A DNA stretch of 14,646 bases. It comes from DAONLM01 sp035406685. GTDB lineage: Bacteria > Spirochaetota > GWE2-31-10 > MWDO01. The stretch lies in the NCBI GenBank assembly GCA_035406685.1, contig DAONLM010000056.1, forward strand, positions 1-14,646, given 5' to 3'. Numbering within the stretch: the first letter of the stretch is position 1; the number at the start of each line of letters is the position of its first letter. The notes below the pieces were generated by a model, which was given only the letters and a program-made list of their open reading frames with translations, was not told the origin of the DNA and did no database searches. A program made the translations under genes and the position numbers. Of this stretch, positions 8,328 through 14,526 are shown one piece after another.

Positions 8328-8726
8328 TTAACTTTTATTTTCTTTATCATTTTGTTCTAAAGAGGCATCACCCTTTTCATCTTTCTTTTCTTCCTTATTA
8401 TTTTGAGTGTTATTAGGGTTAATTACTCTTGCAATGGCGTTTTTATCAAAAGTAATCTCTGCATTATCATCTATCTTTAAAACGACGACATCATCTTTTA
8501 CAGAAACAACTTTTCCATGAACACCACCTATAGTAACTACCTTATCCCCTTTTTTTAAATTATTAAGCATATTTTCCATCTCTTTCTTTCTTTTATTTTG
8601 GGGTCTTATAACAACAAAATAAAAAAATACAATGAATAAAACCATAAATATAATCATTACTATTGGATTTCCACTGCTTATTGATTGTGGCTGAGCATCT
8701 GCCAACATAAAAAAAATCTCATTCAT
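8328..8726 (-). CDS. yajC: Preprotein translocase accessory subunit YajC
   Basis: YajC is a small one-helix membrane protein that associates with SecDF. The 132 residues have a short outer N-terminus, one membrane helix at about 22-42, and the family signature IRPQNKRKKE. A small beta-barrel-like domain follows (GDKVVTIGGVHGKVVSV, then VVLKIDDNAEITFDKNAI), and then a charged low-complexity tail rich in Lys, Glu and Asn. The start at 8726 has AAGGAG about 10 bases upstream; Met7 is a possible alternative without a better signal. It is the first gene of the yajC-secD-secF operon, the classic order, with a promoter at 8811-8839. Confidence 0.95.
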   Translation of the reverse strand: MNEIFFMLADAQPQSISSGNPIVMIIFMVLFIVFFYFVVIRPQNKRKKEMENMLNNLKKGDKVVTIGGVHGKVVSVKDDVVVLKIDDNAEITFDKNAIARVINPNNTQNNKEEKKDEKGDASLEQNDKENKS

Positions 8727-8810
8727 CTTATTTTAACTCCTTAACTATTTTTTATAAATTTGAATTCTAAAATAAATTAGGCCAAATTGCCATTTAAATA
8801 AAAACAAAGT

Positions 8811-8839
8811 AAAATACCATTTAATAAATTATTAGTCAA
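8811..8839 (-). promoter_or_regulatory. Promoter of the yajC-secD-secF operon
   Basis: On the minus strand, TTGACT (8839 to 8834), a 17-base spacer and TATTTT (8816 to 8811) are present, with TG one base before the -10 box (an extended -10). The predicted leader to the yajC ATG is about 80 bases. Confidence 0.65.
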
Positions 8840-8900
8840 GAGATTTATAAGAAAAGCAAGAAAAATTGCAAATTTATTTTAAAGTTTTTTAATCAAAATA

Positions 8901-8982
8901 TCCTAACAAAATTGTAATTTGTAAGTTATCCTGTATATATTGAAAATTAGTTTCACATCATGATAAGCGGAGGTCTGTCCCC
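8901..8982 (+). repeat. Interspersed repeat, copy R2
   Basis: This is the second copy of the repeat, in opposite orientation to R1. Block A is at 8904-8929 (TAACAAAATTGTAATTTG then TAAGTTAT), block B at 8942-8960 (GAAAATTAGTTTCACATCA) and block C at 8971-8981 (AGGTCTGTCCC). It lies upstream of the yajC promoter. Confidence 0.62.
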
Positions 8983-9083
8983 CTTTAAATCATAAAAAGA
9001 TTATAGATCTCTTCCTTTATCTAAAAAAAATTATAGATTTATCCTCATTTAATTATAAAAAGAATTTATAGGTCTGTCCCTCA
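8971..9083 (+). repeat. Degenerate tandem cluster of a GGTCTGTCCC motif
   Basis: The motif AGGTCTGTCCC at 8971 returns exactly at 9070-9080. Two decayed versions lie between: AGATCTCTTCC at 9005 and AGATTTATCC at 9035. Each of the last three is preceded by an A-rich TTATA or TTTATA stretch. The period is about 30-35 bases. The reverse complement GGGACAGAC also closes repeat copy R1 at 18-26. I recall this motif as an abundant intergenic repeat in other bacterial genomes, sometimes near IS200-like/REP-associated transposases, but no transposase is in this window. Confidence 0.5.
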
Positions 9084-9273
9084 CTTTATTTTTGTCAAAA
9101 AAACTATTTTTTTTATCAAAACTTGAAAAGGATTTTCTCAAAAATTTTGAAAAAATATAATAATCATCACTTTTGCTTTTAGGAAGATAGGTATACCTAA
9201 TAAAGAGCAGAAGATGTCTCACTCTTTCTCTATGAGAAACCTGGCTTAATATTTTAAAAATTAAAAATCAATT

Positions 9274-9648
9274 TTACTCATAACATCCAATATCTAGACC
9301 ACTTCCCTGGGGTCTTGATTTTCCTTCAAGGTCAATTGAAGGGACATTCCCTGAAGAACTTCCTCTGTCTATTGCGGGACTCGTAGATTTTAAATGATAA
9401 TTTCCTTCACTTCCCCAGGCAGTAAGGATAAATTGTGGATCCCCATAAATATTTCCAGTTCCTATTTTATCAACATCAGATGAAGTATAGGTAGTACTTC
9501 CTTTAATAAAAATATTAGCCTCATTTGGTGAATAAAAAAGATTATAGGTAATATCATAATTTACACTTTCGGCAAGCCATATGCATGGAGCATTATTTCC
9601 CCTACTGCAAAAAATTGTATTTACAACACGCAAATTTATAGGTATTGT
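9274..9648 (-). pseudogene. C-terminal part of the interrupted beta-helix protein
   Basis: This frame continues directly, without a shift, from the TAA at 9649-9651 that ends the upstream beta-helix frame. The first codons read TIPINLRVVNTIFC, a normal beta-helix coil. The segment ends with SPAIDRGSSS, a proline-rich strand and DIGCYE, the ending typical of choice-of-anchor Q domains in secreted beta-helix proteins. The only near start is a TTG at 9633 with no Shine-Dalgarno, so independent translation is unlikely. It is best read as the 3' end of one gene of about 475 codons cut by a nonsense change (CAA to TAA fits). A sequencing error or readthrough remains possible. Confidence 0.7.
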
Positions 9649-10701
9649 TTAATTGTCATACTGAACATGCATTATATAGTTTCCTCCCAACTTATCATCC
9701 ACTGTACAATTTACTATCTCAAAATTAGAATTATTGTTCTCAGTATTAATTACAATAGGTGCCCATGGAGTAGGTGAAGCATCTCCATCGCCTCTACCAT
9801 AAATTAATGAGTTTACTATTTTTGAAAGATCCCCCCATAATTTTACCCCATCGCAGGAATTATTTGCAATAATACATTCATGAATATAAGTTCTCTTTGC
9901 CTTTGAATCAATTCCATCCCCATAATTATGAGTTGAAATAGTATTACGAATTTCAATAGGTCCTTCTGATGCTTCAATTCCAAAACCATCAGGTCTATCG
10001 TAAGGGCAGTTTTTACCATCACCACCCTGATAATAATGACCACTGTAAGAAAGTTCACAACTATCTATTAAAACATTTTGCCAGCCGCCATATTGTCCTG
10101 CTGGTCCACCGATAGCGCCAAAACCACAATAACTAATTTTACAATTTATGATATTAATATCATTTATATCACCTATATCAATACCGAATTCATCAATGTT
10201 ATGAATATAAAGATCTTTTAGAGTTATATGTTCAACAGGTCCATCTGTACCGCAAATTGCCTCACGAAATGGATTACCATTATAACTTTTTATTTCCATA
10301 TTTTCAATTTTGATATACTTACAATTTGAAATCTCAAATGCTGTTCTTAAATTATTTTTACCAGCAATAATTGGTTTTTTACTTTTATCTTTTGCCCAAA
10401 CAACAAGTGTATCACCTGGTTGTAAATGTGTCACAGCATAAGCAATTGTTTTAAATGGCTTATCTATGGTACCTGGATTATTATCACTTCCATAAGGAGA
10501 AACATAATATTGCCCAGTATAATTTCCACCAATAATTGTTATTAGGTCCGTTGATGTTCCAGAAGGAGGAGATATAATATCCTCCTCATTACTTAAGAGA
10601 TAATCATAATTATCTCTTTTTTCCTGATAACTTGTATTATTCTCTATTTCACACATAAAAATAGAAAATAATATAAAAAAGAGTAAATATACTTTCTTCA
10701 T
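9649..10701 (-). CDS. Secreted right-handed parallel beta-helix protein, truncated by an in-frame stop
   Basis: This is a predicted exported right-handed beta-helix protein, probably polysaccharide-binding or lyase-like. The 350 residues start with an export signal (MKK, hydrophobic to about residue 16). Cys17 follows in a poor lipobox (IFMC), so lipidation is uncertain. A low-complexity linker leads to YYVSPYGSDNNPGTIDKP and the FKTIAYAVTHLQPGDTLVV segment, typical of DUF1565/PL9-like beta-helix N-termini. Successive coils follow, rich in Asn, Gly and Ile with NC repeats (INIINCKISYCGFG, EIVNCTVDD). The frame stops at TAA 9649-9651 in the middle of a coil and resumes in frame for 124 codons, so the encoded product lacks its last coils and anchor-like domain. 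The ATG has a GGGGGG-type ribosome-binding site. A catalytic residue cannot be assigned. Confidence 0.8.
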   Translation of the reverse strand: MKKVYLLFFILFSIFMCEIENNTSYQEKRDNYDYLLSNEEDIISPPSGTSTDLITIIGGNYTGQYYVSPYGSDNNPGTIDKPFKTIAYAVTHLQPGDTLVVWAKDKSKKPIIAGKNNLRTAFEISNCKYIKIENMEIKSYNGNPFREAICGTDGPVEHITLKDLYIHNIDEFGIDIGDINDINIINCKISYCGFGAIGGPAGQYGGWQNVLIDSCELSYSGHYYQGGDGKNCPYDRPDGFGIEASEGPIEIRNTISTHNYGDGIDSKAKRTYIHECIIANNSCDGVKLWGDLSKIVNSLIYGRGDGDASPTPWAPIVINTENNNSNFEIVNCTVDDKLGGNYIMHVQYDN

Positions 10702-10763
10702 TGTAATTACCCCCCTGTTTTTATTTAGTCTTATTTTTATATACTTAGTTAATTTATTAATTT

Positions 10764-10772
10764 ATTATAGCA
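10764..10772 (-). promoter_or_regulatory. Extended -10 promoter of the beta-helix gene
   Basis: On the minus strand, TGCTATAAT (10772 to 10764) is identical to the element before the small lipoprotein gene. A weak -35 candidate, TTAAAA, lies 16 bases further upstream. The predicted leader is about 55 bases. Confidence 0.5.
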
Positions 10773-10829
10773 CTATTTATTTTTTTTTTAATTTTTTTTA
10801 TACAACTTTTTATCATTAAAAGGGAATTT

Positions 10830-10857
10830 TTGACAAAAATTGAGAAAACTTCATAAT
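10830..10857 (+). promoter_or_regulatory. Possible promoter without an assigned gene
   Basis: Consensus TTGACA at 10830-10835 is followed after 16 bases by CATAAT at 10852-10857. A transcript from here would run through the 10895-10938 hairpin before reaching the cyclase gene about 240 bases away. It may be chance in such AT-rich DNA. Confidence 0.3.
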
Positions 10858-10894
10858 CACTGAAAATGATTAAAATAGTATTACTTTTTATTCT

Positions 10895-10938
10895 TTCCAG
10901 GAGGGATTCTTGAAATAATTTCAGTAAGAATACTGGAA
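10895..10938. repeat. Long interrupted inverted repeat (17 bp of pairing)
   Basis: Outer arms TTCCAG / CTGGAA, middle arms ATTCTT (10906-10911) / AAGAAT (10926-10931), and inner arms GAAAT / ATTTC around one central base give 17 matched pairs in 44 bases, interrupted by short bulges (GAGGG on the left; AGT and A on the right). There is no T-run after it, so it is not a standard terminator. It could be a structured leader, a small RNA, or a DNA-binding or mobile-element end. Confidence 0.55.
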
Positions 10939-11007
10939 TAACTTTATTTTTCAGCGATTTAAGAAAAGTGTCAAAATTTTTGACTAAAAATAAATTTGTA
11001 CCCTATA

Positions 11008-11029
11008 AATTATTTTTTTCAAAATAATT
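11008..11029. repeat. Perfect 9-bp inverted repeat next to the cyclase promoter
   Basis: AATTATTTT (11008-11016) and AAAATAATT (11021-11029) are exact reverse complements around TTTC. The repeat ends one base before the putative -35 element of the cyclase gene, an operator-like position, although AT-only repeats also arise by chance. Confidence 0.4.
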
Positions 11030-11030
11030 C

Positions 11031-11062
11031 TTGATTTTTATTCATATAAGGTATAATATAAT
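11031..11062 (+). promoter_or_regulatory. Putative promoter of the CHASE2 cyclase gene
   Basis: TTGATT at 11031-11036 lies upstream of two overlapping TATAAT boxes (11052-11057 and 11057-11062), giving spacers of 15 or 20 bases. Spacing is not ideal, but both hexamers are good and the distance to the gene fits. The ribosome-binding site AAAAGGA (11081-11087) follows 7 bases before the ATG. Confidence 0.48.
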
Positions 11063-11094
11063 AAATAAAAATTATTTATTAAAAGGATTTTACT

Positions 11095-13821
11095 ATGGCT
11101 AAAAAGAAAAAGATAAATAAGGTTTTAATACCTATTATAGCTTGTTCTGTCTTTTTATTTTATATTCTATTTTTTGAACTCTTTTTAAATAATGCTATAA
11201 ATATCTATCTTTATAAATCGTTAGATATTCAAGAAAAATCAAGAGAGGACTTTATAAATTTATTAGAGAAAAAAATAATAGATTTTTTTATGTTTATAGA
11301 ATCATTTGTAAATTCTAATATTTCGTTTAATATAAATTATACACAAAGAAATCTATCGAAAAATGTCTCAAATGATATAATGATTGTTGCTATTGATGAA
11401 AAATCTTTAAACAATATTGGTAGATGGCCATTTAATAGGATTGTTCATTCTAAACTTGTGGATAATTTTACAAGATTAAAACATAGAGAAAATACTATTC
11501 TTTTTGATGTATTCTTTCTTGAGCCAGATATGAATAATCCAGAAAGCGATGCTATTTTTATTAATTCTATTAAAAAAAACGATAGGGTTGTTGTTGATTA
11601 TATAGCAAGAGATAGTGACTATGCTTCAATAGAAGAGAAAAATGAGATGAATGAGAGGTTTAAATTTGCAGAACAAAAATTTGGTAGTATAAAAAATATT
11701 AAGGGCAATATAAAAAGTGCTAATAGTTTTTTAGGGTTAACTCCACCACTTATTCCTTATATTGATAGTATAAAATCAATGGGATATGCAAATGTTATTG
11801 AAGATATGGATAAAATTATAAGAAAGTATCCATTAATTTCAAGATATTTAGAAAAGGAAGAGATAACATTTTCTGAATTAAAGCCAGATTATTATGCCGA
11901 TAATATATATCTTGCAACTTATACTATTCAAAAGAGTAACTCGGATAATTACTATTATCTTGTTAAATATGAGCCAAAGATTTTTTCTCAGGAATCAAAA
12001 GAGTATTATTTAAGAAAAGGCCTTAATAGTAATGATATTGATACAATTAAGGCTAAAATGGATAAAAGTATTAAAGATTTTGAATTAGAACTTCAAAAAT
12101 TAAAATCTAAAATAGAAATGGAAAATCAAAAAATAATAACAAAGATAAATAAATATTTAGAAAAGAGTGAGATGCCAGATGATTTTAAGGCTCAAATAAA
12201 AGATGTATTTAATAATAAAGAAAATATTAAAGATACAGATATATTTTTAAAAGATTTAGCAAATAATTTTGCGTTATTATCCGAAAAGGATAAGAGATTT
12301 AAAAAGGATACTCTTTTTTTTATGTCATTATATAAAGAGGCAATAAAAGTTGATAGAGAGGGAGTTATTGTAAAAAATAAAAAGATAAATCTATATGATT
12401 TTTTATACAGTAAAGAGAGTATATATACTGAAGATCTGATATGTAGAAAAGAGAAATTTATTCCATCAATACCTCTTGTTTTGATATGTAGATATTATAA
12501 TGTTGATTTTTCAAATATAGAGGTTATTTTTGGTAAAGAGATAATTTTACATAATCCAAAGATAAGAAATAAAGATACCGGAGCATTGGAAGATCTAGTC
12601 ATAAAAAATAAAAAGCTGGATAAAATAAAAATTCCTATTAACCAAAATGGATTTATGGATATTTTTTATGCAGGAAAAGGCTCAAGCCCTATAAGAACAG
12701 AAAGAACAACTTTTGATACATATAGTTATTATGATTTTCTTGATAAAAACAAGTCAATTTATGTCAAAGATAAAATTGTTTTAATAGGTGCCTTTTCAAG
12801 TGGAATGGCAGATGATATGTATCAGACTCCTTTTCAGACCATGTTTGGAATAGAGATAATCGCCAATACAATTAATACAGTAATGATGAATAAGTATATA
12901 AAAAAGATCCCTTTTATTTTATACTATTTATTAATTTTAATAATGGCAATTTTTGTTGCCTTTATTGCTTCTAATAAGAATATTTTTAGAGCATATATTT
13001 ACTCAATTCTATTTATATTTGTCTATTTTGTTTTTAGTGCCATAATTTTTTCAAATTCAAATATTGTATTACCAACAATAAGGGTAATAATCGTATCTTT
13101 ATTGTCTTTTATGAGTATAATTGTATATCGAGTACTCACAGAGGAGAAACAGAAAAAAGAGATAAAGAACATATTTTCTAAATATGTTAATCCAAATGTT
13201 GTCGAACAATTATTATTAAATCCACCAGAACTCGGTGGAGTTGATATGGATATAACAGTTCAATTTTCAGATATAAGGGGATTTACTACTCTATCAGAGG
13301 CACTAACACCTCAAGAACTTGTTGCTCTTTTAAATAGATATCTTACAGCAATGACAGATATTATCATGGAATATAATGGCACACTCGATAAATATATAGG
13401 TGATGCTATTATGTGTTTCTGGGGGGCACCAAATCCAATTGAAAATCATGCAGAACTTGCATGTAGAGCTGCTCTTAAACAACTTGAGAAATTAAAAGAG
13501 ATAAATGAGACTCTTCCAGAAGGGAAGAAAATTAATATAGGTATAGGTCTTAATACTGGTATAATGACTGCTGGAAATATGGGTTCAGAAGGTAGAATGA
13601 ATTATACATTAATGGGAGATAATGTAAATCTTGGATCTAGACTTGAAGGTATTAATAAATATTATGGAACAAATATCATAGTTAGTGAATATACTTATGA
13701 GAGAGTAAAAGATAAATTTATTTTTAGAGAACTCGATAGAATAAGAGTTAAAGGTAAAACATTGCCAGTATCAATATATGAATTAATTGCAGAGAAAGAT
13801 GAAGCAATTACAGATGAATAA
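11095..13821 (+). CDS. CHASE2-domain class III adenylate cyclase
   Basis: This is a membrane receptor enzyme predicted to make cyclic AMP from ATP in response to an outside signal. The 908 residues hold a membrane segment at about 9-31 and an outer CHASE2 domain that begins with IMIVAIDEKSLNNIGRWPF (95-113) and closes with KIVLIGAFSSGMADDMYQTP (560-579). Three membrane segments follow (about 605-625, 632-653, 660-678), then a short linker and a cyclase domain (about 718-897). Catalytic residues are complete: metal-binding Asp726 (FSDIRGF) and Asp770 (KYIGDAIM), adenine-selecting Lys766 and Thr838 (NYTLMGD), and transition-state Asn845 and Arg849 (DNVNLGSRLEG). The Lys/Thr pair favours ATP over GTP. 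The CHASE2 region has a long insert with a charged helical stretch at about 315-400, making the protein longer than most relatives. The signal is unknown. The next gene overlaps its stop. Confidence 0.94.
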   Translation: MAKKKKINKVLIPIIACSVFLFYILFFELFLNNAINIYLYKSLDIQEKSREDFINLLEKKIIDFFMFIESFVNSNISFNINYTQRNLSKNVSNDIMIVAIDEKSLNNIGRWPFNRIVHSKLVDNFTRLKHRENTILFDVFFLEPDMNNPESDAIFINSIKKNDRVVVDYIARDSDYASIEEKNEMNERFKFAEQKFGSIKNIKGNIKSANSFLGLTPPLIPYIDSIKSMGYANVIEDMDKIIRKYPLISRYLEKEEITFSELKPDYYADNIYLATYTIQKSNSDNYYYLVKYEPKIFSQESKEYYLRKGLNSNDIDTIKAKMDKSIKDFELELQKLKSKIEMENQKIITKINKYLEKSEMPDDFKAQIKDVFNNKENIKDTDIFLKDLANNFALLSEKDKRFKKDTLFFMSLYKEAIKVDREGVIVKNKKINLYDFLYSKESIYTEDLICRKEKFIPSIPLVLICRYYNVDFSNIEVIFGKEIILHNPKIRNKDTGALEDLVIKNKKLDKIKIPINQNGFMDIFYAGKGSSPIRTERTTFDTYSYYDFLDKNKSIYVKDKIVLIGAFSSGMADDMYQTPFQTMFGIEIIANTINTVMMNKYIKKIPFILYYLLILIMAIFVAFIASNKNIFRAYIYSILFIFVYFVFSAIIFSNSNIVLPTIRVIIVSLLSFMSIIVYRVLTEEKQKKEIKNIFSKYVNPNVVEQLLLNPPELGGVDMDITVQFSDIRGFTTLSEALTPQELVALLNRYLTAMTDIIMEYNGTLDKYIGDAIMCFWGAPNPIENHAELACRAALKQLEKLKEINETLPEGKKINIGIGLNTGIMTAGNMGSEGRMNYTLMGDNVNLGSRLEGINKYYGTNIIVSEYTYERVKDKFIFRELDRIRVKGKTLPVSIYELIAEKDEAITDE

Positions 13822-14374
13822 ATTATTATTAATTCTTTTTTTACTTTTTTTTATTTTATCATGTGGGGTAATAATAGACCAGTCCAAATTAGTTGGAAAA
13901 TGGGAATTGTCCGAGGTAAATTTTTATATTTATAATGAAATTGCTGATAGTTATAAAAAGATTGGCGGAAAAAATGATGTAACACCTGATTTGACTATCC
14001 CTATTATGGGTAATTTTTTCTTTGAGAAGAAAAAGAGTATTACAATGGAGTTATTGAGTAATAATAAATTTACTGTAAAAGGCTATAATTCTTTAGGAGT
14101 TGAAGAGGATATAATAAGTGCTCTTAATCCCGGTGAATGGGTAATTGATAATTTTGAAAATTCTATTACTTTTAAAACTAATAAAATTGATTCTTCTTCT
14201 TCAAATTTATGGAAAAGAGGGGTTAGTATAAAAAATTATTGGCCTGTTATCTCAAATACTGCCTTTAAAATTTATGTTAAAGCAATAGATTTTAATCTTA
14301 ATAATTTTATTTTTGATTTAAGTGAGGATAAGATCGAAGTTTATTCAATGGAGGCTTTTTTTAAGAAGAAATAA
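13814..14374 (+). CDS. Putative lipoprotein, possibly lipocalin-like
   Basis: I do not recognise a named family. From the ATG at 13814 the protein has 186 residues: MNK, a very hydrophobic stretch, then Cys17 in a loose lipobox ILSC. The mature part opens with LVGKWELSEV, a G-x-W element like that at the start of lipocalin and lipocalin-like domains, and continues with alternating strand-like segments. A small beta-barrel that binds a ligand is possible but unproven. The frame is also open to ATGs at 13787 and 13799; 13814 is preferred because it gives a compact signal peptide and overlaps the cyclase stop (ATGAATAA, 8-base overlap), a usual coupling arrangement. Co-translation with the cyclase suggests a shared role, perhaps at the outer sensing side. 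The stop at 14372-14374 is convergent with the next gene. Confidence 0.75.
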   Translation: MNKLLLILFLLFFILSCGVIIDQSKLVGKWELSEVNFYIYNEIADSYKKIGGKNDVTPDLTIPIMGNFFFEKKKSITMELLSNNKFTVKGYNSLGVEEDIISALNPGEWVIDNFENSITFKTNKIDSSSSNLWKRGVSIKNYWPVISNTAFKIYVKAIDFNLNNFIFDLSEDKIEVYSMEAFFKKK

Positions 14375-14428
14375 GTTAAAAAGAGATTTATACCTATATT
14401 TAAGTAAGTTTTTTAATGAGAAAAAAAT

Positions 14429-14448
14429 AAAAATTAATTTTAATTTTT
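14429..14448. terminator. Possible weak bidirectional terminator
   Basis: AAAAATTAA and TTAATTTTT are perfect 9-bp arms around TT, located between two convergent genes. The stem has no G or C, so its termination strength is doubtful; position is the main support. Confidence 0.25.
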
Positions 14449-14470
14449 ACAAGAATTTTATTTTTATTTA

Positions 14471-14526
14471 TACCAACAAAATTTTAATTTGTAAGTTATT
14501 CAGGATCGATTATATAAAAATTAGTT
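14471..14526 (+). repeat. Interspersed repeat, copy R3 (partial)
   Basis: Block A (14475-14499) is AACAAAATTTTAATTTG then TAAGTTAT, matching R1 and R2. After a diverged stretch, AAAATTAGTTC (14517-14527) matches the start of block B. Blocks B and C are then lost. This copy overlaps the stop codon of the minus-strand gene that follows. Confidence 0.5.

Larger units (their letters stand above)
8727..9273. other. Intergenic stretch without a convincing gene
   Basis: These 547 bases separate yajC from the beta-helix locus, both on the minus strand. They hold the yajC promoter, repeat copy R2, the decayed GGTCTGTCCC cluster, a perfect 12-base palindrome TAGGTATACCTA at 9188-9199, and a 72-codon minus-strand open frame (9049-9267) with no ATG. 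The mix suggests remains of a mobile or lost element. Confidence 0.6.
10702..11094. other. Divergent intergenic region rich in inverted repeats
   Basis: These 393 bases separate the minus-strand beta-helix gene from the plus-strand cyclase gene. They hold promoter-like sequences for both, a spare promoter-like pair at 10830-10857, and three inverted repeats (10895-10938, 10970-10984, 11008-11029). No coding frame is convincing. Confidence 0.6.

Noticed and set aside
8145..8360. Plus-strand open frame of 71 codons
   Set aside because: It is antisense to the start of secD and the end of yajC, with low-complexity Phe/Ile/Ser content.
8971..9083. CRISPR array
   Set aside because: Only four units, two badly eroded, with a short motif and no unique spacers of constant length; no cas genes are nearby.
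9649..9651. Reassigned TAA codon as an explanation for the split beta-helix gene
   Set aside because: TAA is used as an ordinary stop in groEL, rpsU, secD and other genes here, so the code is standard.
9843..10058. Minus-strand frame of 71 codons in another frame of the beta-helix gene
   Set aside because: It overlaps a clear beta-helix coding frame on the same strand and has no start signal of its own.
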